Source of the DNA: Polynucleobacter alcilacus
Lineage (GTDB): Bacteria; Pseudomonadota; Gammaproteobacteria; Burkholderiales; Burkholderiaceae
Assembly (NCBI RefSeq): GCF_018881545.1
Contig: NZ_JACVQD010000001.1
Span: forward strand, 1,020,039-1,084,038
Direction of reading: 5' to 3'
DNA length: 64,000 nt
Notes under the pieces: model-generated
Database searches by the model: none
Told to the model about the DNA's origin: nothing
The model's input: only the letters and a program-made list of their open reading frames with translations
Shown here: one piece after another, positions 35,007-43,941 of the stretch
Layout: every line of letters starts with the position of its first letter
Numbering within the stretch: position 1 is the stretch's first letter
Translations under genes and position numbers: made by a program

Positions 35007-36448
35007 TTAGCCAAGATTTAATGGCCCCCATCATGTTTGGGGGTCTGATTGTATTTTTATTAATAGGCTATCCGGCCGCATTTTCTCTTGGTGCTGTTGG
35101 CCTATTCTTTTCCTTCATCGGCATCGAGATGGGTATGTTTCAGCCCACCTTCTTGCAAGCGCTACCTGACCGCGTCTTTGGCATTCTCTCAAATGACTTA
35201 TTGCTATCCATTCCATTCTTTACATTCATGGGCGCAATTCTGGAGAAGTGCGGGCTAGCAGAAGACATGCTCGAAGGTTTGGGTCAGCTGTTTGGCCCAA
35301 TCCGTGGCGGCTTAGCCTACGCAGTGATTATTGTTGGTGCGATTCTGGGAGCCATTACTGGCACCGTAGCAGCTTCAGTAATTGCGATGGGCTTGATCTC
35401 CCTACCAATCATGCTGCGCTACGGCTATAACCCGCGTGTAGCAACTGGTGTGATTGCCGCGTCAGGAACAATTACTCAACTGATTCCACCATCACTGGTA
35501 TTAATTGTATTGGCTGACCAGTTAGGTAAGTCTGTTGGCGATATGTATGCGGGAGCCATTGGGCCTTCCATCATTCAGATCGTGCTGTTCTGTTTATTTA
35601 TTTTCTTCTTATCTATTTTTAGACCTCAAGACGTCCCTGCACTTCCACCAGAAGCCCGTCCAAAAATAGACTGGAAGCTCTTCAAGAAAATTCTATGGGG
35701 TATTGTTCCTTCTATTGCCCTCATCTTCTTAGTGCTTGGAACTATCTTGATGGGTCTCGCGACACCAACTGAAGGCGGCGCCATGGGTTCAGTAGGTGCA
35801 TTAGTTCTCGCCGCCATGAACAAGCGCTTACAAAAGACTTTGGTTTGGGATGCAATGACCTCAACTATGCGCATCAACGCCATGGTGATCTTCATTCTGA
35901 TTGGCTCAACTGTTTTTGGCTTAGCCTTCCGTGGCGTTGATGGCGACCTTTGGATTGAACAACTCTTAACCGGTCTGCCGGGCGGGCAAATCGGCTTCTT
36001 GATTGTGGTGAACTTATTTGTCTTCTTCTTAGCCTTCTTCTTAGATTACTTTGAGATTGCCTTTATCATCATTCCACTGCTAGCCCCCGTCGCACAAAAA
36101 TTGGGAATTGATTTGATTTGGTTTGGCGTACTTCTTGGCGCCAATATGCAAACCTCCTTTATGCACCCGCCATTTGGATTTGCTTTGTTCTACTTGCGAG
36201 GGGTTGCGCCAAAATCCGTCAAAAGCTCGGATATTTACTATGGAGCCTTGCCCTGGGTCGGTCTACAACTGATTTTGGTGGCAATTATCATCTTCATTCC
36301 AGAAACGGTTACCTACTTTGTTGATCAACCTGCTGCTGTCTTTGACACCAATGGACCCTCTATTGATCCGCTGGCTGGTGTTGAGCAAAATGAGATCGCT
36401 GTAGACTCTAGCTCAGAGATCGAGCGTCAATTACGAGAAAATAAATAA
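35003..36448 (+). CDS. TRAP transporter large permease (DctM type)
   Basis: 481 aa with about twelve membrane helices, the transport channel of the TRAP system. Typical segments are SIPFFTFMGAILEKCG, GAITGTVAASVIAMG, the helix break ASGTITQLIPPSLVLIVLAD and GANMQTSFMHPPFGFALFYLRGV near the end. The last ~35 residues form a hydrophilic tail (PLAGVEQNEIAVDSS...). The start overlaps the dctQ stop. The gamma-glutamyltransferase homologue follows after 39 bases. Confidence 0.93.
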   Translation: MISQDLMAPIMFGGLIVFLLIGYPAAFSLGAVGLFFSFIGIEMGMFQPTFLQALPDRVFGILSNDLLLSIPFFTFMGAILEKCGLAEDMLEGLGQLFGPIRGGLAYAVIIVGAILGAITGTVAASVIAMGLISLPIMLRYGYNPRVATGVIAASGTITQLIPPSLVLIVLADQLGKSVGDMYAGAIGPSIIQIVLFCLFIFFLSIFRPQDVPALPPEARPKIDWKLFKKILWGIVPSIALIFLVLGTILMGLATPTEGGAMGSVGALVLAAMNKRLQKTLVWDAMTSTMRINAMVIFILIGSTVFGLAFRGVDGDLWIEQLLTGLPGGQIGFLIVVNLFVFFLAFFLDYFEIAFIIIPLLAPVAQKLGIDLIWFGVLLGANMQTSFMHPPFGFALFYLRGVAPKSVKSSDIYYGALPWVGLQLILVAIIIFIPETVTYFVDQPAAVFDTNGPSIDPLAGVEQNEIAVDSSSEIERQLRENK

Positions 36449-36487
36449 AACAAAAAAGTAAGCCAAAAAAAATAGAGGGGTTTTGCA

Positions 36488-38086
36488 ATGCAAGCAAAGT
36501 GGGGTATTCGGGGGATGGCGGTTGCGCCGCATTCCCTTGCATCTGAATCGGCTTTAGCAGTTCTGAGGGAAGGTGGTAACGCCTTAGAGGCAATGGTGGC
36601 TGCAGCAGCAACTATTGCTGTCGTTTACCCCCACATGAACTCCATCGGTGGCGACTCTTTTTGGGTTATTCATGCTCCAAATAAAGCGATGGGTGGTATT
36701 GATGCTTGCGGAGCAGCGGCTGGTCTCGCTACCAAGAAATGGTATGCGGAGCGCGGTATTACTAAGGCAATTCCGTTTCGTGGGGCGGTTGCGGCAAATA
36801 CTGTCGCAGGCACCATCTCTGGCTGGGGTGCTGCACACACGCTTTCTCAGCAAGGTCTGGGTGGCAAGATTCCCTTATCTCGCCTCTTGGCAGATGCGAT
36901 CTACTATGCAGAAACAGGTATTCCAGTAACGTACAGCCAATCGAGTTTGACCGCAAAGAAACGCGAAGAGCTGAGCCCTATTCCGGGATTTTCTAAGACC
37001 TTCTTGGTCAATGGCAAAGCCCCCGCAGTTGGGAGCATCTTCAAACAAGGTCGTCTTGCAAGAACCTTGCGGCAAATTGCCACAAAAGGAACCGAAGATT
37101 ATTACCGTGGCGATCTTGCTGATTTATTGGCAAATGAACTTACCGATATTGGGAGTCCATTACGTTTAGGCGATCTACATCGTCACCATGCAAAACTGAT
37201 CAATCCTCTTGAACTCAAACATAGTCAAGGTAATGTATACAACATGGTGCCGCCTACCCAAGGGGTGGTGTCATTAATGATCATTGGCATCTTAGATCAA
37301 CTGAACTTAAAGCGCTTTAAGGTCGACAGCGCAGAGTATGTTCATCACTGCGTAGAAGCTACTAAGCAAGCATTTAAGATTCGCGATCAGTTTGTGACTG
37401 ATCCTGCTTACATGACAAAAAATGCGCAATCCTTTTTGTCTCCTGCGTTTTTGAAAAAATTGGCCAAGAATATCGATCCCAATAAAGCTTTACCTTGGGG
37501 TCAAGGCAAAGGTCCAGCAGATACAATTTGGATGGGTGTGATTGATGGTGACGGCAACTGTGTCTCTTTTATTCAAAGTATTTATCACGAATTTGGTGCT
37601 GGCATTGTTCTACCTACGTCGGGTGTCAATTGGCAAAACCGTGGTTGCAGCTTCTCTCTAGACCCTAAAACACTTAACCACCTTGAGCCCTATCGCAAAC
37701 CTTTTCACACACTTAACCCTGCAATGGCTTTATTCAAAGATGGGCGCTCTATGGTTTACGGCACCATGGGTGGCGATGGTCAACCTCAAACACAATGTGC
37801 TGTCTTTACCCGCACTGCTACGTATGGTCTTGATCCGCAAGATGCAATCAGTCGTCCGCGTTGGTTGCTCGGGCGCACTTGGGGTCAAACCAGCGACAGT
37901 TTAAAACTAGAATCGCGCTTTAGCCCTTGGGTTGCAAAAGAATTACATGCTCTAGGCCATGAGATTGAGATGCTCGATGCATTTGATGAAACTGTAGGTC
38001 ATGCTGGCTGTATCATTCGCGACCCTTCAGGCACCTTGCGTGGTGGCTGGGATCCCCGGAGCGATGGAGCAGTTAGCGCGTTTTAG
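36488..38086 (+). CDS. Gamma-glutamyltransferase family protein
   Basis: 532 aa, an Ntn-hydrolase of the GGT family. The N-terminal half includes REGGNALEAMVAAAATIAVVYPHMNSIGGDSFWV. The probable autoprocessing nucleophile is T346 in GPADTIWMGVIDGDGN, which aligns with the threonine of the TTHYSVVD motif in classical GGT. The dipeptide after it (I-W rather than T-H) departs from that form. No signal peptide is visible, unlike periplasmic E. coli GGT. GAGGGG precedes the ATG. Position behind a TRAP transporter suggests it acts on the imported compound. The real substrate may not be glutathione. Confidence 0.85.
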   Translation: MQAKWGIRGMAVAPHSLASESALAVLREGGNALEAMVAAAATIAVVYPHMNSIGGDSFWVIHAPNKAMGGIDACGAAAGLATKKWYAERGITKAIPFRGAVAANTVAGTISGWGAAHTLSQQGLGGKIPLSRLLADAIYYAETGIPVTYSQSSLTAKKREELSPIPGFSKTFLVNGKAPAVGSIFKQGRLARTLRQIATKGTEDYYRGDLADLLANELTDIGSPLRLGDLHRHHAKLINPLELKHSQGNVYNMVPPTQGVVSLMIIGILDQLNLKRFKVDSAEYVHHCVEATKQAFKIRDQFVTDPAYMTKNAQSFLSPAFLKKLAKNIDPNKALPWGQGKGPADTIWMGVIDGDGNCVSFIQSIYHEFGAGIVLPTSGVNWQNRGCSFSLDPKTLNHLEPYRKPFHTLNPAMALFKDGRSMVYGTMGGDGQPQTQCAVFTRTATYGLDPQDAISRPRWLLGRTWGQTSDSLKLESRFSPWVAKELHALGHEIEMLDAFDETVGHAGCIIRDPSGTLRGGWDPRSDGAVSAF

Positions 38087-38702
38087 TTATGAACATGTTG
38101 GGTACGCGCAAATCCCAATGAATGGCGGCTGCGCGTAAACCAAAGATCCCCAGCATGCAAACTACAGATCCCTCTATGGCATATTGCGGAAGAAAATTCA
38201 GGACCAAGACATATGCACAACATCCCAGCGTTACTGGAATCGCGTAAAGCTCGTGGGACATAATGAGGGTTTTTCTGCCGGCCAATATATCCCGTATTAA
38301 ACCGCCACCGATAGCAGTAATGACTCCCAAGATCACTGGTGCAACGGGCAAACCAAAATCCATACTCCATGCCTTATTGGCACCTTGAATACCAAATAAG
38401 GCGGCTCCAAAACCATCGATGTATAACATCCAACGATATATCTGGGGTTGTGTAAAAAAAGATTCAGCAACGAATGTCAACACACTTGCGCCTAACGCCA
38501 GCCAGACATATATTTGATTTTCAGACCAAAAAACGGGGGTCCCCAAAATCATGTCGCGAATAGTTCCTCCGCCAATGGCTGTAATTACCCCAAGAACCAG
38601 AACACCAAAAAGGTCTACGCCGCGGTCAGCAATCGCCAGCACCCCAGTAACTGCAAAGGCTATTGTTGCAATCACGCCAATCCAGAAATGAATATTTTCC
38701 AT
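38073..38702 (-). CDS. TRIC/UPF0126-type membrane protein (YicG-like)
   Basis: 209 aa with seven membrane helices arranged as two similar halves, each with a GGGxxRDxxxG signature (GGGTIRDMILG and GGGLIRDILAG). The family is related to trimeric intracellular cation channels; prokaryotic members carry monovalent cations in structural work, while YicG has been suggested as a glycine transporter. The exact role here is open. Its 3' end overlaps the convergent GGT-like gene by 14 bases. Confidence 0.88.
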   Translation of the reverse strand: MENIHFWIGVIATIAFAVTGVLAIADRGVDLFGVLVLGVITAIGGGTIRDMILGTPVFWSENQIYVWLALGASVLTFVAESFFTQPQIYRWMLYIDGFGAALFGIQGANKAWSMDFGLPVAPVILGVITAIGGGLIRDILAGRKTLIMSHELYAIPVTLGCCAYVLVLNFLPQYAIEGSVVCMLGIFGLRAAAIHWDLRVPNMFITKTR

Positions 38703-38790
38703 GACCTCAGTCTAAAGCAATTGAAAAGCCCTTCTCCCACTTTTGCTTCATCAATATACTGTTCAATATGAGTTCAAAGAAAGTTCTTAT

Positions 38791-39471
38791 ATGAAACCCA
38801 AGCTCTATAGCTACTGGCGCAGCTCTGCTGCCTTTCGTGTCCGTATTGCGCTTAACCTCAAGGGCATGAGCTATGAAGTCATCCCCGTTCATTTAAGCAA
38901 AAATGGCGGTGAACAACTGGCCGATGCGTATTCCAAACAGAATCCGAATCAACTAGTACCTTTATTTGACGATGGTAAAAATACTATTCACCAGTCCATC
39001 GCCATCATCGAATATCTCAATGAGATTCAAACTAAACCACCGCTGCTACCTACATCTGCGATTGATCGTGCTTGGGTACGCGCACTCGCAATGGATATCA
39101 CTAGTGATATCCATCCCATCAATAATCTACGGGTATTGCGTTACTTAGTAAAGCAACTTGGGATTAGTGGTGAAGTAAAGGATGTCTGGTATCAGCATTG
39201 GATTAAGTCTGGTCTAGCGAGTTTAGAAAAGCGCTTAAGTATTGATGTCCGAGTTGGTCGCTTTGTTTATGGCGATCAACCTGGCCTAGTAGATATTTGC
39301 TTGGTGCCACAAATCTTTAACGCTCTGAGTAGCAAAGTTGATGTCAGCCCCTACCCTAGCCTCATGAAAATTTTTGATGAGTGCATGAGGTTACCCGCCT
39401 TTATCGATGCCTCTTGGGAAAAACAAATCGATGCTGAGGGGCTAAACCCCGTTGCTACTCCACAGAAATAA
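38791..39471 (+). CDS. maiA: Maleylacetoacetate isomerase
   Basis: A glutathione-S-transferase-fold enzyme of the zeta class that isomerises maleylacetoacetate to fumarylacetoacetate in tyrosine/homogentisate or gentisate breakdown. The N-terminal YSYWRSSAAFRVRIALNLKG carries the SSxxxRVR glutathione motif of MaiA. The C-terminal domain has GDQPGLVDICLVPQIFNA. The frame opens at 38743, but the ATG at 38791 gives the family start (226 aa). No other homogentisate-pathway genes are near, so another zeta-class substrate is possible. Its 3' end overlaps the AEC gene by 30 bases. Confidence 0.9.
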   Translation: MKPKLYSYWRSSAAFRVRIALNLKGMSYEVIPVHLSKNGGEQLADAYSKQNPNQLVPLFDDGKNTIHQSIAIIEYLNEIQTKPPLLPTSAIDRAWVRALAMDITSDIHPINNLRVLRYLVKQLGISGEVKDVWYQHWIKSGLASLEKRLSIDVRVGRFVYGDQPGLVDICLVPQIFNALSSKVDVSPYPSLMKIFDECMRLPAFIDASWEKQIDAEGLNPVATPQK

Positions 39472-40371
39472 TGAGAGCGTGATCAAAGAACCCATGGTGG
39501 TGATTAATACTACCCGTGAGATCACGCTGCCATCGGCTTTGTAATATTGAGCCAACATAAATGGTCCTGTGCCGGTTGGTAAGGCACTTAAGATGACTAT
39601 TGCATTTAGCCATAAACTGGGTAATTCCAATATGGGGCCGGCGATTACCCAAGCAATCAAGGGCTGAATGATGAGTTTTGCAAAACTAATTCCCCAGGCT
39701 TGATGAGAAGCGGCTTCACTTTTTCGCATCAAAAATAAACCGATAGATACCAAGGCGCAGGGTGTTGCGGCAGCAGCTAGGAATGCAATCACTTGAGAGA
39801 GTGGATCGTACAACTGCAAACCCGTGGTAGCCCAAACAAGCCCAGCAATCGGGGCCACTAATAAGGGATTACTACAAAGCGACTTAATGACACTCAAGAC
39901 AATCTCATGCGATTTCTTATGCGACAAAATGGCAATTTCAATCAGGATGGTTGCTAAAGCAAACATTACAAAGACGAGGAATGTTGAAATAATGGCTGGT
40001 GCTAAACCATCTTGACCCAGTGCAAGAGCGCACAAAGGGATGCCCATATAACCAGTGTTCGAATAAGAAGCACTTAAACCATTAAAACTGGCTGCTGCTA
40101 AATCTCTATCTCGATACCAACTTATAAAAAGGACTAAGACAAATACCAACAAACAGCCAATTAAAAAAGCTGCAATAAAACCTGGCTGCCAAAGTGTTTC
40201 CCAGCCACTATTGGCCGCAAAGTTAAAAAGTTGTGCTGGTAGCGCTAGCCAAACTACAAAGCGATTCAGCTCTATAGAAGCACTGACCCCCAGCTTGCCC
40301 GTTCTTCCACACGCATACCCAATGAGTATGAGAAGAAATACCGGCAGGACAACATTGAAAACGTAGAGCAA
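39442..40371 (-). CDS. AEC family permease (auxin efflux carrier type)
   Basis: 309 aa with about ten membrane helices in two inverted halves (VLPVFLLILIGYACGRTG at the start; AIVILSALPTGTGPFMLAQYY in the second half). The central SYSNTGYMGIPLCALALG and ALPTGTGPFMLA helix breaks are typical of the family. Bacterial members export or import carboxylates such as malate or malonate; the substrate is not predictable. It starts 3 bases after the gamma-carbonic anhydrase gene and is probably cotranscribed with it. Confidence 0.87.
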   Translation of the reverse strand: MLYVFNVVLPVFLLILIGYACGRTGKLGVSASIELNRFVVWLALPAQLFNFAANSGWETLWQPGFIAAFLIGCLLVFVLVLFISWYRDRDLAAASFNGLSASYSNTGYMGIPLCALALGQDGLAPAIISTFLVFVMFALATILIEIAILSHKKSHEIVLSVIKSLCSNPLLVAPIAGLVWATTGLQLYDPLSQVIAFLAAAATPCALVSIGLFLMRKSEAASHQAWGISFAKLIIQPLIAWVIAGPILELPSLWLNAIVILSALPTGTGPFMLAQYYKADGSVISRVVLITTMGSLITLSLFLWSSNGV

Positions 40372-40374
40372 GGC

Positions 40375-40899
40375 TTATGAAATCTTTTTAAGCATCTTGA
40401 TATAACGCTGCGCATTTTGGACATATCGCTTGGCAATTTCTTCAAGGCCCGTCATTTGTTCAGCGGTGAGTGTCTTCACCGCCTTGGCCGGTGAGCCGAT
40501 AATCATAGAGCCATCTGGAAACTCTTTGCCCTCAGTGACGAGCGCTCCCGCACCTACTAAGCAATGCTTACCAATTTTGGCGCCATTCAAAATGATGGCA
40601 CCAATGCCAATCAAACTACCGTCACCGATATGACAGCCGTGAAGCATTACTTGATGCCCTACCGTGACATGTTTGCCAACAATGAGTTCATAACCTGGAT
40701 CAGTATGCAAAACGGAAGCGTCTTGAACATTGCTACCTTCACCAATTTGAATCCGGTCGTTATCACCACGAATCACTACCTTCGGCCAAACATTTGCATG
40801 CTTGTGCAGCTCCACTTTGCCGATTACTTCAGCGCTCTCAGCAACCCAAGCACCCTCAGCTAAGTGCGGGGCATTTCCGTCTAGTTCAAATATAGCCAT
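40375..40899 (-). CDS. Gamma-carbonic anhydrase family protein
   Basis: 174 aa left-handed beta-helix (hexapeptide repeats) trimer of the YrdA/CaiE/gamma-CA group. The three metal-binding histidines H65 (VLHTD), H82 and H87 ([10 protein letters not shown]) are present, as are R44 and D46 (RGDN). This suggests a zinc-binding enzyme, although most YrdA-type relatives have not shown carbonic anhydrase activity. It is followed by the AEC permease gene after 3 bases. Confidence 0.9.
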   Translation of the reverse strand: MAIFELDGNAPHLAEGAWVAESAEVIGKVELHKHANVWPKVVIRGDNDRIQIGEGSNVQDASVLHTDPGYELIVGKHVTVGHQVMLHGCHIGDGSLIGIGAIILNGAKIGKHCLVGAGALVTEGKEFPDGSMIIGSPAKAVKTLTAEQMTGLEEIAKRYVQNAQRYIKMLKKIS

Positions 40900-40955
40900 G
40901 ACTCATTATAGGTTTGAATCAGGCTATACATAAAGGACTAGGCACCAATCATGAG

Positions 40956-42158
40956 CTACCAGTTTGGCTCACGATCTGGAGTAGAAGAAATGCGATGCAC
41001 ACTTAAATCGGCACCCTCGTACTCTTCTTCTTGTGACATACGAATACCTAGAAATAGCTTTAAGGCACCATATACAACTATGCCCCCAATCAGAGCAATC
41101 CCTACACCTAAGGCGCTTCCTATCAGTTGCCCAGTAAAAGTAATGCCGCCAATTCCGCCGAGCGCCTTGCTTCCAAAGATGCCGGCTGCAAGTCCGCCCC
41201 AGAGGCCACATAGGCCATGCAATGGCCATACACCCAGAACATCATCAATCTTCCAGCGGTTTTGCACCAAGGTGAACATGAATACAAATAATCCGCCCGC
41301 CACCAAACCAACAATCAAAGCGCCAAGGGGATGCATTAAATCAGAACCCGCACAAACTGCTACTAAACCTGCTAAAGGCCCGTTATAAGTAAAGCCAGGA
41401 TCGTTGCGGCCAACTACCCATGCAGCCAAGGTGCCACCAACCATCGCCATTAAGGAATTCATTGCAACCAAGCCGCTGATCTTATCGATAGTTTGTGCGC
41501 TCATCACGTTAAATCCAAACCAACCTACTGCCAAAATCCAAGCGCCTAAAGCCAGAAACGGAATGCTAGATGGAGGATGCGCAGAGACTTGACCTTCCTT
41601 GGTATAGCGGCCACGGCGCGCTCCCAACAAAATAACAGCGGGTAAAGCAATCCACCCACCTACTGCATGTACCACTATAGATCCAGCAAAGTCATGGAAC
41701 TCTTCACCAGTGAGTCCTTTGATCCATGCTTGAATGCCGTAATGCTGATTCCAGGCAATGCCTTCAAAGAAGGGATACACAAAGCCCACCAATACAAACG
41801 TGGCAATCAACTGGGGATTAAATTTAGCCCGCTCTGCAATGCCACCCGAAACAATAGCTGGAATCGCCGCAGCAAAAGTTAATAAGAAGAAAAATTTCAC
41901 TAACTCATAACCATTCTTTTCGGCCAATATTTCAGCGCCTGAGAAAAAGTTCACGCCATACGCAATGCTGTAACCAATAAAAAAATAGGCAATCGTAGAC
42001 ACAGCAAAGTCCACTAAGATTTTGACCAAGGCATTCACTTGGTTTTTCTTACGCACAGTACCCAGCTCTAGAAATGCAAAACCTGCATGCATTGCAAGCA
42101 CCATGATGGCGCCCAGCAAAATAAATAAAGCATCACTTCCTGATTTCAAGTTTTCCAT
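40956..42158 (-). CDS. amt: Ammonium transporter (Amt family)
   Basis: 400 aa from the ATG at 42158, which has AGGAGGG about 8 bases upstream; the longer frame from 42239 is rejected. Eleven membrane helices are expected. FAFLELGTVRKKNQVNALVK is in the first part, and the twin-histidine pore pattern is suggested by GSIVVHAVGGW and LHGLCGLWGG. The ~25-residue cytoplasmic tail (EGADLSVHRISSTPDREPNW) contains the family's GADLxxH element. glnK, usually beside amt, is not adjacent. An NtrC-like site lies about 65-80 bases upstream. Confidence 0.93.
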   Translation of the reverse strand: MENLKSGSDALFILLGAIMVLAMHAGFAFLELGTVRKKNQVNALVKILVDFAVSTIAYFFIGYSIAYGVNFFSGAEILAEKNGYELVKFFFLLTFAAAIPAIVSGGIAERAKFNPQLIATFVLVGFVYPFFEGIAWNQHYGIQAWIKGLTGEEFHDFAGSIVVHAVGGWIALPAVILLGARRGRYTKEGQVSAHPPSSIPFLALGAWILAVGWFGFNVMSAQTIDKISGLVAMNSLMAMVGGTLAAWVVGRNDPGFTYNGPLAGLVAVCAGSDLMHPLGALIVGLVAGGLFVFMFTLVQNRWKIDDVLGVWPLHGLCGLWGGLAAGIFGSKALGGIGGITFTGQLIGSALGVGIALIGGIVVYGALKLFLGIRMSQEEEYEGADLSVHRISSTPDREPNW

Positions 42159-42221
42159 GAAATTTACCCTCCTATTTTTTGCCTCATTATGGGGAATAAG
42201 CCAACCCAATAAAGTGCAACC

Positions 42222-42238
42222 TGCACCTAAATAGTGCA
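42222..42238. promoter_or_regulatory. NtrC-like binding site upstream of amt
   Basis: The plus-strand sequence TGCACC-TAAAT-AGTGCA is a 17-base dyad with one mismatched pair and matches the GCAC-N7-GTGC arrangement of NtrC sites. A further half-site (GTGCA at 42214-42218) lies next to it. It is 64-80 bases before the amt ATG and 56-72 bases before the divergent Rap1a-like gene, so either could be the target. No clear sigma-54 -24/-12 element was found between the site and amt. Confidence 0.6.
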
Positions 42239-42293
42239 TTTTGTAGAATATTTATAGTTTATGATTGAATTACACATACCCAAGGGAGAACCC

Positions 42294-42656
42294 ATGAAGA
42301 AAGTCCTCGTAGCTTTAGCTGCTCTTGCAGCATTTTCTAGCCTTGCTCAGGCCCAAGAAACTGTCAAAGTACTAAGCACCCAAGAGCTAGCAACTACCTG
42401 CAAACTTCCTGCAAGCCCAGAATCCCGTAGCTTTTGCATTGGTTATTCAACTGCAATTTACGATACCTATTTGGTAACGCGCAATCCACAACGTGCGAAG
42501 CCTTTTATTTGCATCAAGCAACCCGCTCCTCAGCGTGATGCAGTGATTGCTGATTTTGTTAAATGGACTAGTGAAAATCCACAAACTGCTGATAAACCAG
42601 CAGCGGGTACCTTCTTGGGCTTCTTGGCAACAAAATTTCCTTGCGCCAGAAAATAA
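42294..42656 (+). CDS. Small exported protein with Rap1a/Tai-like domain
   Basis: 120 aa with a Sec signal peptide (KKVLVALAALAAFSSLAQAQ, cut near residue 20). Four cysteines occur at the spacing C-x(n)-FCIGY, FIC and FPC, like the Rap1a/Tai immunity fold, where disulfides shape a small helical domain. The GGGAGAA-like ribosome site (aagggagaaccc) precedes the ATG at 42294. Rap1a-type proteins protect against type VI amidase effectors, but many chromosomal homologues have no effector nearby, as here, so an immunity role is not supported. Confidence 0.72.
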   Translation: MKKVLVALAALAAFSSLAQAQETVKVLSTQELATTCKLPASPESRSFCIGYSTAIYDTYLVTRNPQRAKPFICIKQPAPQRDAVIADFVKWTSENPQTADKPAAGTFLGFLATKFPCARK

Positions 42657-42703
42657 TCAAAACAACTTAGCCAACTCAAAATACATTTAAAGGATTAGCT
42701 GAT

Positions 42704-42991
42704 ATGAAAAAAATTATCGCGATTACCGTAGCAACTTTAGCTATTGTAGGTTGCTCAAACATGAGCAACACTGAACAGCGCACTCTTTCAGGCGCAGGTA
42801 TTGGCGCAGCAGCTGGTGCCGTTGGCACTGCAATCTTCCACGGCAATCCGATTTGGGGTGCAGTTGGTGGTGCAGCAGTTGGAGCTGCATCAGGCTACGC
42901 ATATGATGCCTACAAAAAAGAGCAAGCCTCTCAATACAACTCTGGCTATAACGCTGGCAAAAACAATAAAGCAGCTACTCCACCTAACTAA
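42704..42991 (+). CDS. Glycine-zipper lipoprotein
   Basis: 95 aa with a lipobox near residue 16 (AIVGC) and a glycine-zipper stretch (SGAGIGAAAGAVGTAIFHG followed by GAVGGAAVGAASGYAYD). Such small lipoproteins anchor in the outer membrane and may be surface or osmotic-stress related (OsmB/SlyB-like). It lies 47 bases after the Rap1a-like gene and ends at a terminator. The C-terminus is polar (YKKEQASQYNSGYNAGKNN). Confidence 0.85.
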   Translation: MKKIIAITVATLAIVGCSNMSNTEQRTLSGAGIGAAAGAVGTAIFHGNPIWGAVGGAAVGAASGYAYDAYKKEQASQYNSGYNAGKNNKAATPPN

Positions 42992-43028
42992 GCAAACTAG
43001 CCAAGCTTCAAGTAGTAATGCAACTCCG

Positions 43029-43061
43029 CCCAGCTTATATTAATTTACAAGCTGGGTTTTT
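43029..43061 (+). terminator. Rho-independent terminator after the glycine-zipper gene
   Basis: CCCAGCTT and AAGCTGGG arms (8 bases, perfect) with a 12-base loop, followed by TTTTT on the plus strand. It overlaps the last codons of the convergent OsmC gene, so the terminator and coding end share sequence. Confidence 0.85.
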
Positions 43062-43432
43062 ATTTGGATCTGTCCAGCTAGCGCTTTATGAATCGGGCAC
43101 TTGTTAGCAATTTCAAGCAGGCGTTCTTTTTCTTCGGCACTGAGATTACCGATGAACTCAATAGCGCGACTGAATTTCTCAACATCATCGACACGCTCAA
43201 TATCCACCGTCACAATCGCGTTCTCTAGCGCAATCGACTTGCGCGCAGAATACATTTTGAGTGTCATGCTAGTACAGGCTGCCAAAGCAGCACCAAGATA
43301 CTCATGGGGAGTGGGCCCAGTCCCATTCCCACCATTAGCAGTATATGCATCAGATAAAAAATGCAAATCACCAGTACTGAGTTTTTGCTGTAAAAGACCT
43401 TCACCAAACTGGGATAATACTTTTCTCATCAT
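43040..43432 (-). CDS. OsmC family protein
   Basis: 130 aa with the OsmC/Ohr fold. The two redox cysteines are C53 (LAACTSMTL) and C112 (NKCPIHKAL). GGNGTGPTPHEYLGAALAAC is the conserved first half. Ohr/OsmC proteins reduce organic hydroperoxides with thiols. The shorter YhfA-like members have less defined roles, and this one resembles them. It stands 39 bases downstream of the rhodanese gene on the same strand. Confidence 0.88.
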   Translation of the reverse strand: MMRKVLSQFGEGLLQQKLSTGDLHFLSDAYTANGGNGTGPTPHEYLGAALAACTSMTLKMYSARKSIALENAIVTVDIERVDDVEKFSRAIEFIGNLSAEEKERLLEIANKCPIHKALAGQIQIKTQLVN

Positions 43433-43471
43433 TTCTCCAAGTAGATTGATTCAATCAATCATAAAAATTAG

Positions 43472-43882
43472 TTAATTGTTATGTGGTTTACTGATCTTCT
43501 CTGCAGTAGGTAATCCAGCCTTCTTCCAAGCACTAAACCCGCCTTCCAAATGGCAAATATTCGGCACTCCCATTCTTTGCAAAGTCTCGGTTGCTAAGGC
43601 TGAGCGCCAGGCAGATGCACAGTAAAGAATCAAGCGCTTACCCTCGCCAAAAATAGGTTTGTAATAAGGACTATCTGGATCCACCCAAAATTCCAGCATC
43701 CCCCGTGGGGCATGTAAGGCGTTAGGGATCATCCCTTCACGCTCTAATTCTCGGATATCCCGGATATCGACAAAAACAACATTGGGATCATCCAAGAGGG
43801 GCTCAGCCTTAGGTAATGGAACCGTTTCAATTTCAGCCATTGCATGCGCAATCAACTCTGCATATCCCATCTTTAATTTCAT
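43472..43882 (-). CDS. Rhodanese-like domain protein
   Basis: 136 aa from the ATG at 43882, with AGGAG about 9 bases upstream (a longer non-ATG frame from 43912 is rejected). A single rhodanese domain: VVFVDIRDIRELEREGMIPNALHAPRG, then the catalytic cysteine C88 in LILYCASAWRSALA and the final LEGGFSAWKKAGLP. The active-site loop CASAWRS is six residues, as in sulfurtransferases acting on sulfur donors. The cytoplasmic partner is unknown. It probably shares a transcript with the OsmC gene. Confidence 0.88.
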   Translation of the reverse strand: MKLKMGYAELIAHAMAEIETVPLPKAEPLLDDPNVVFVDIRDIRELEREGMIPNALHAPRGMLEFWVDPDSPYYKPIFGEGKRLILYCASAWRSALATETLQRMGVPNICHLEGGFSAWKKAGLPTAEKISKPHNN

Positions 43883-43941
43883 CAAAAAACTCCTAAAGTA
43901 ACAATGTCTCAAGGTATTGAATCACCTGCTACCATTCTGCT

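Noticed and set aside
40951..41388. 145-residue open frame opposite amt
   Set aside because: Proline- and threonine-rich shadow of the Amt coding strand, not a separate gene.
42159..42213. Sigma-54 promoter before amt
   Set aside because: No GG-N10-GC pair with suitable flanks was found between the NtrC-like site and the start codon.
42294..42656. Type VI secretion immunity protein
   Set aside because: The fold resembles Rap1a/Tai, but no amidase effector or secretion gene lies nearby; it is kept as a small exported protein.
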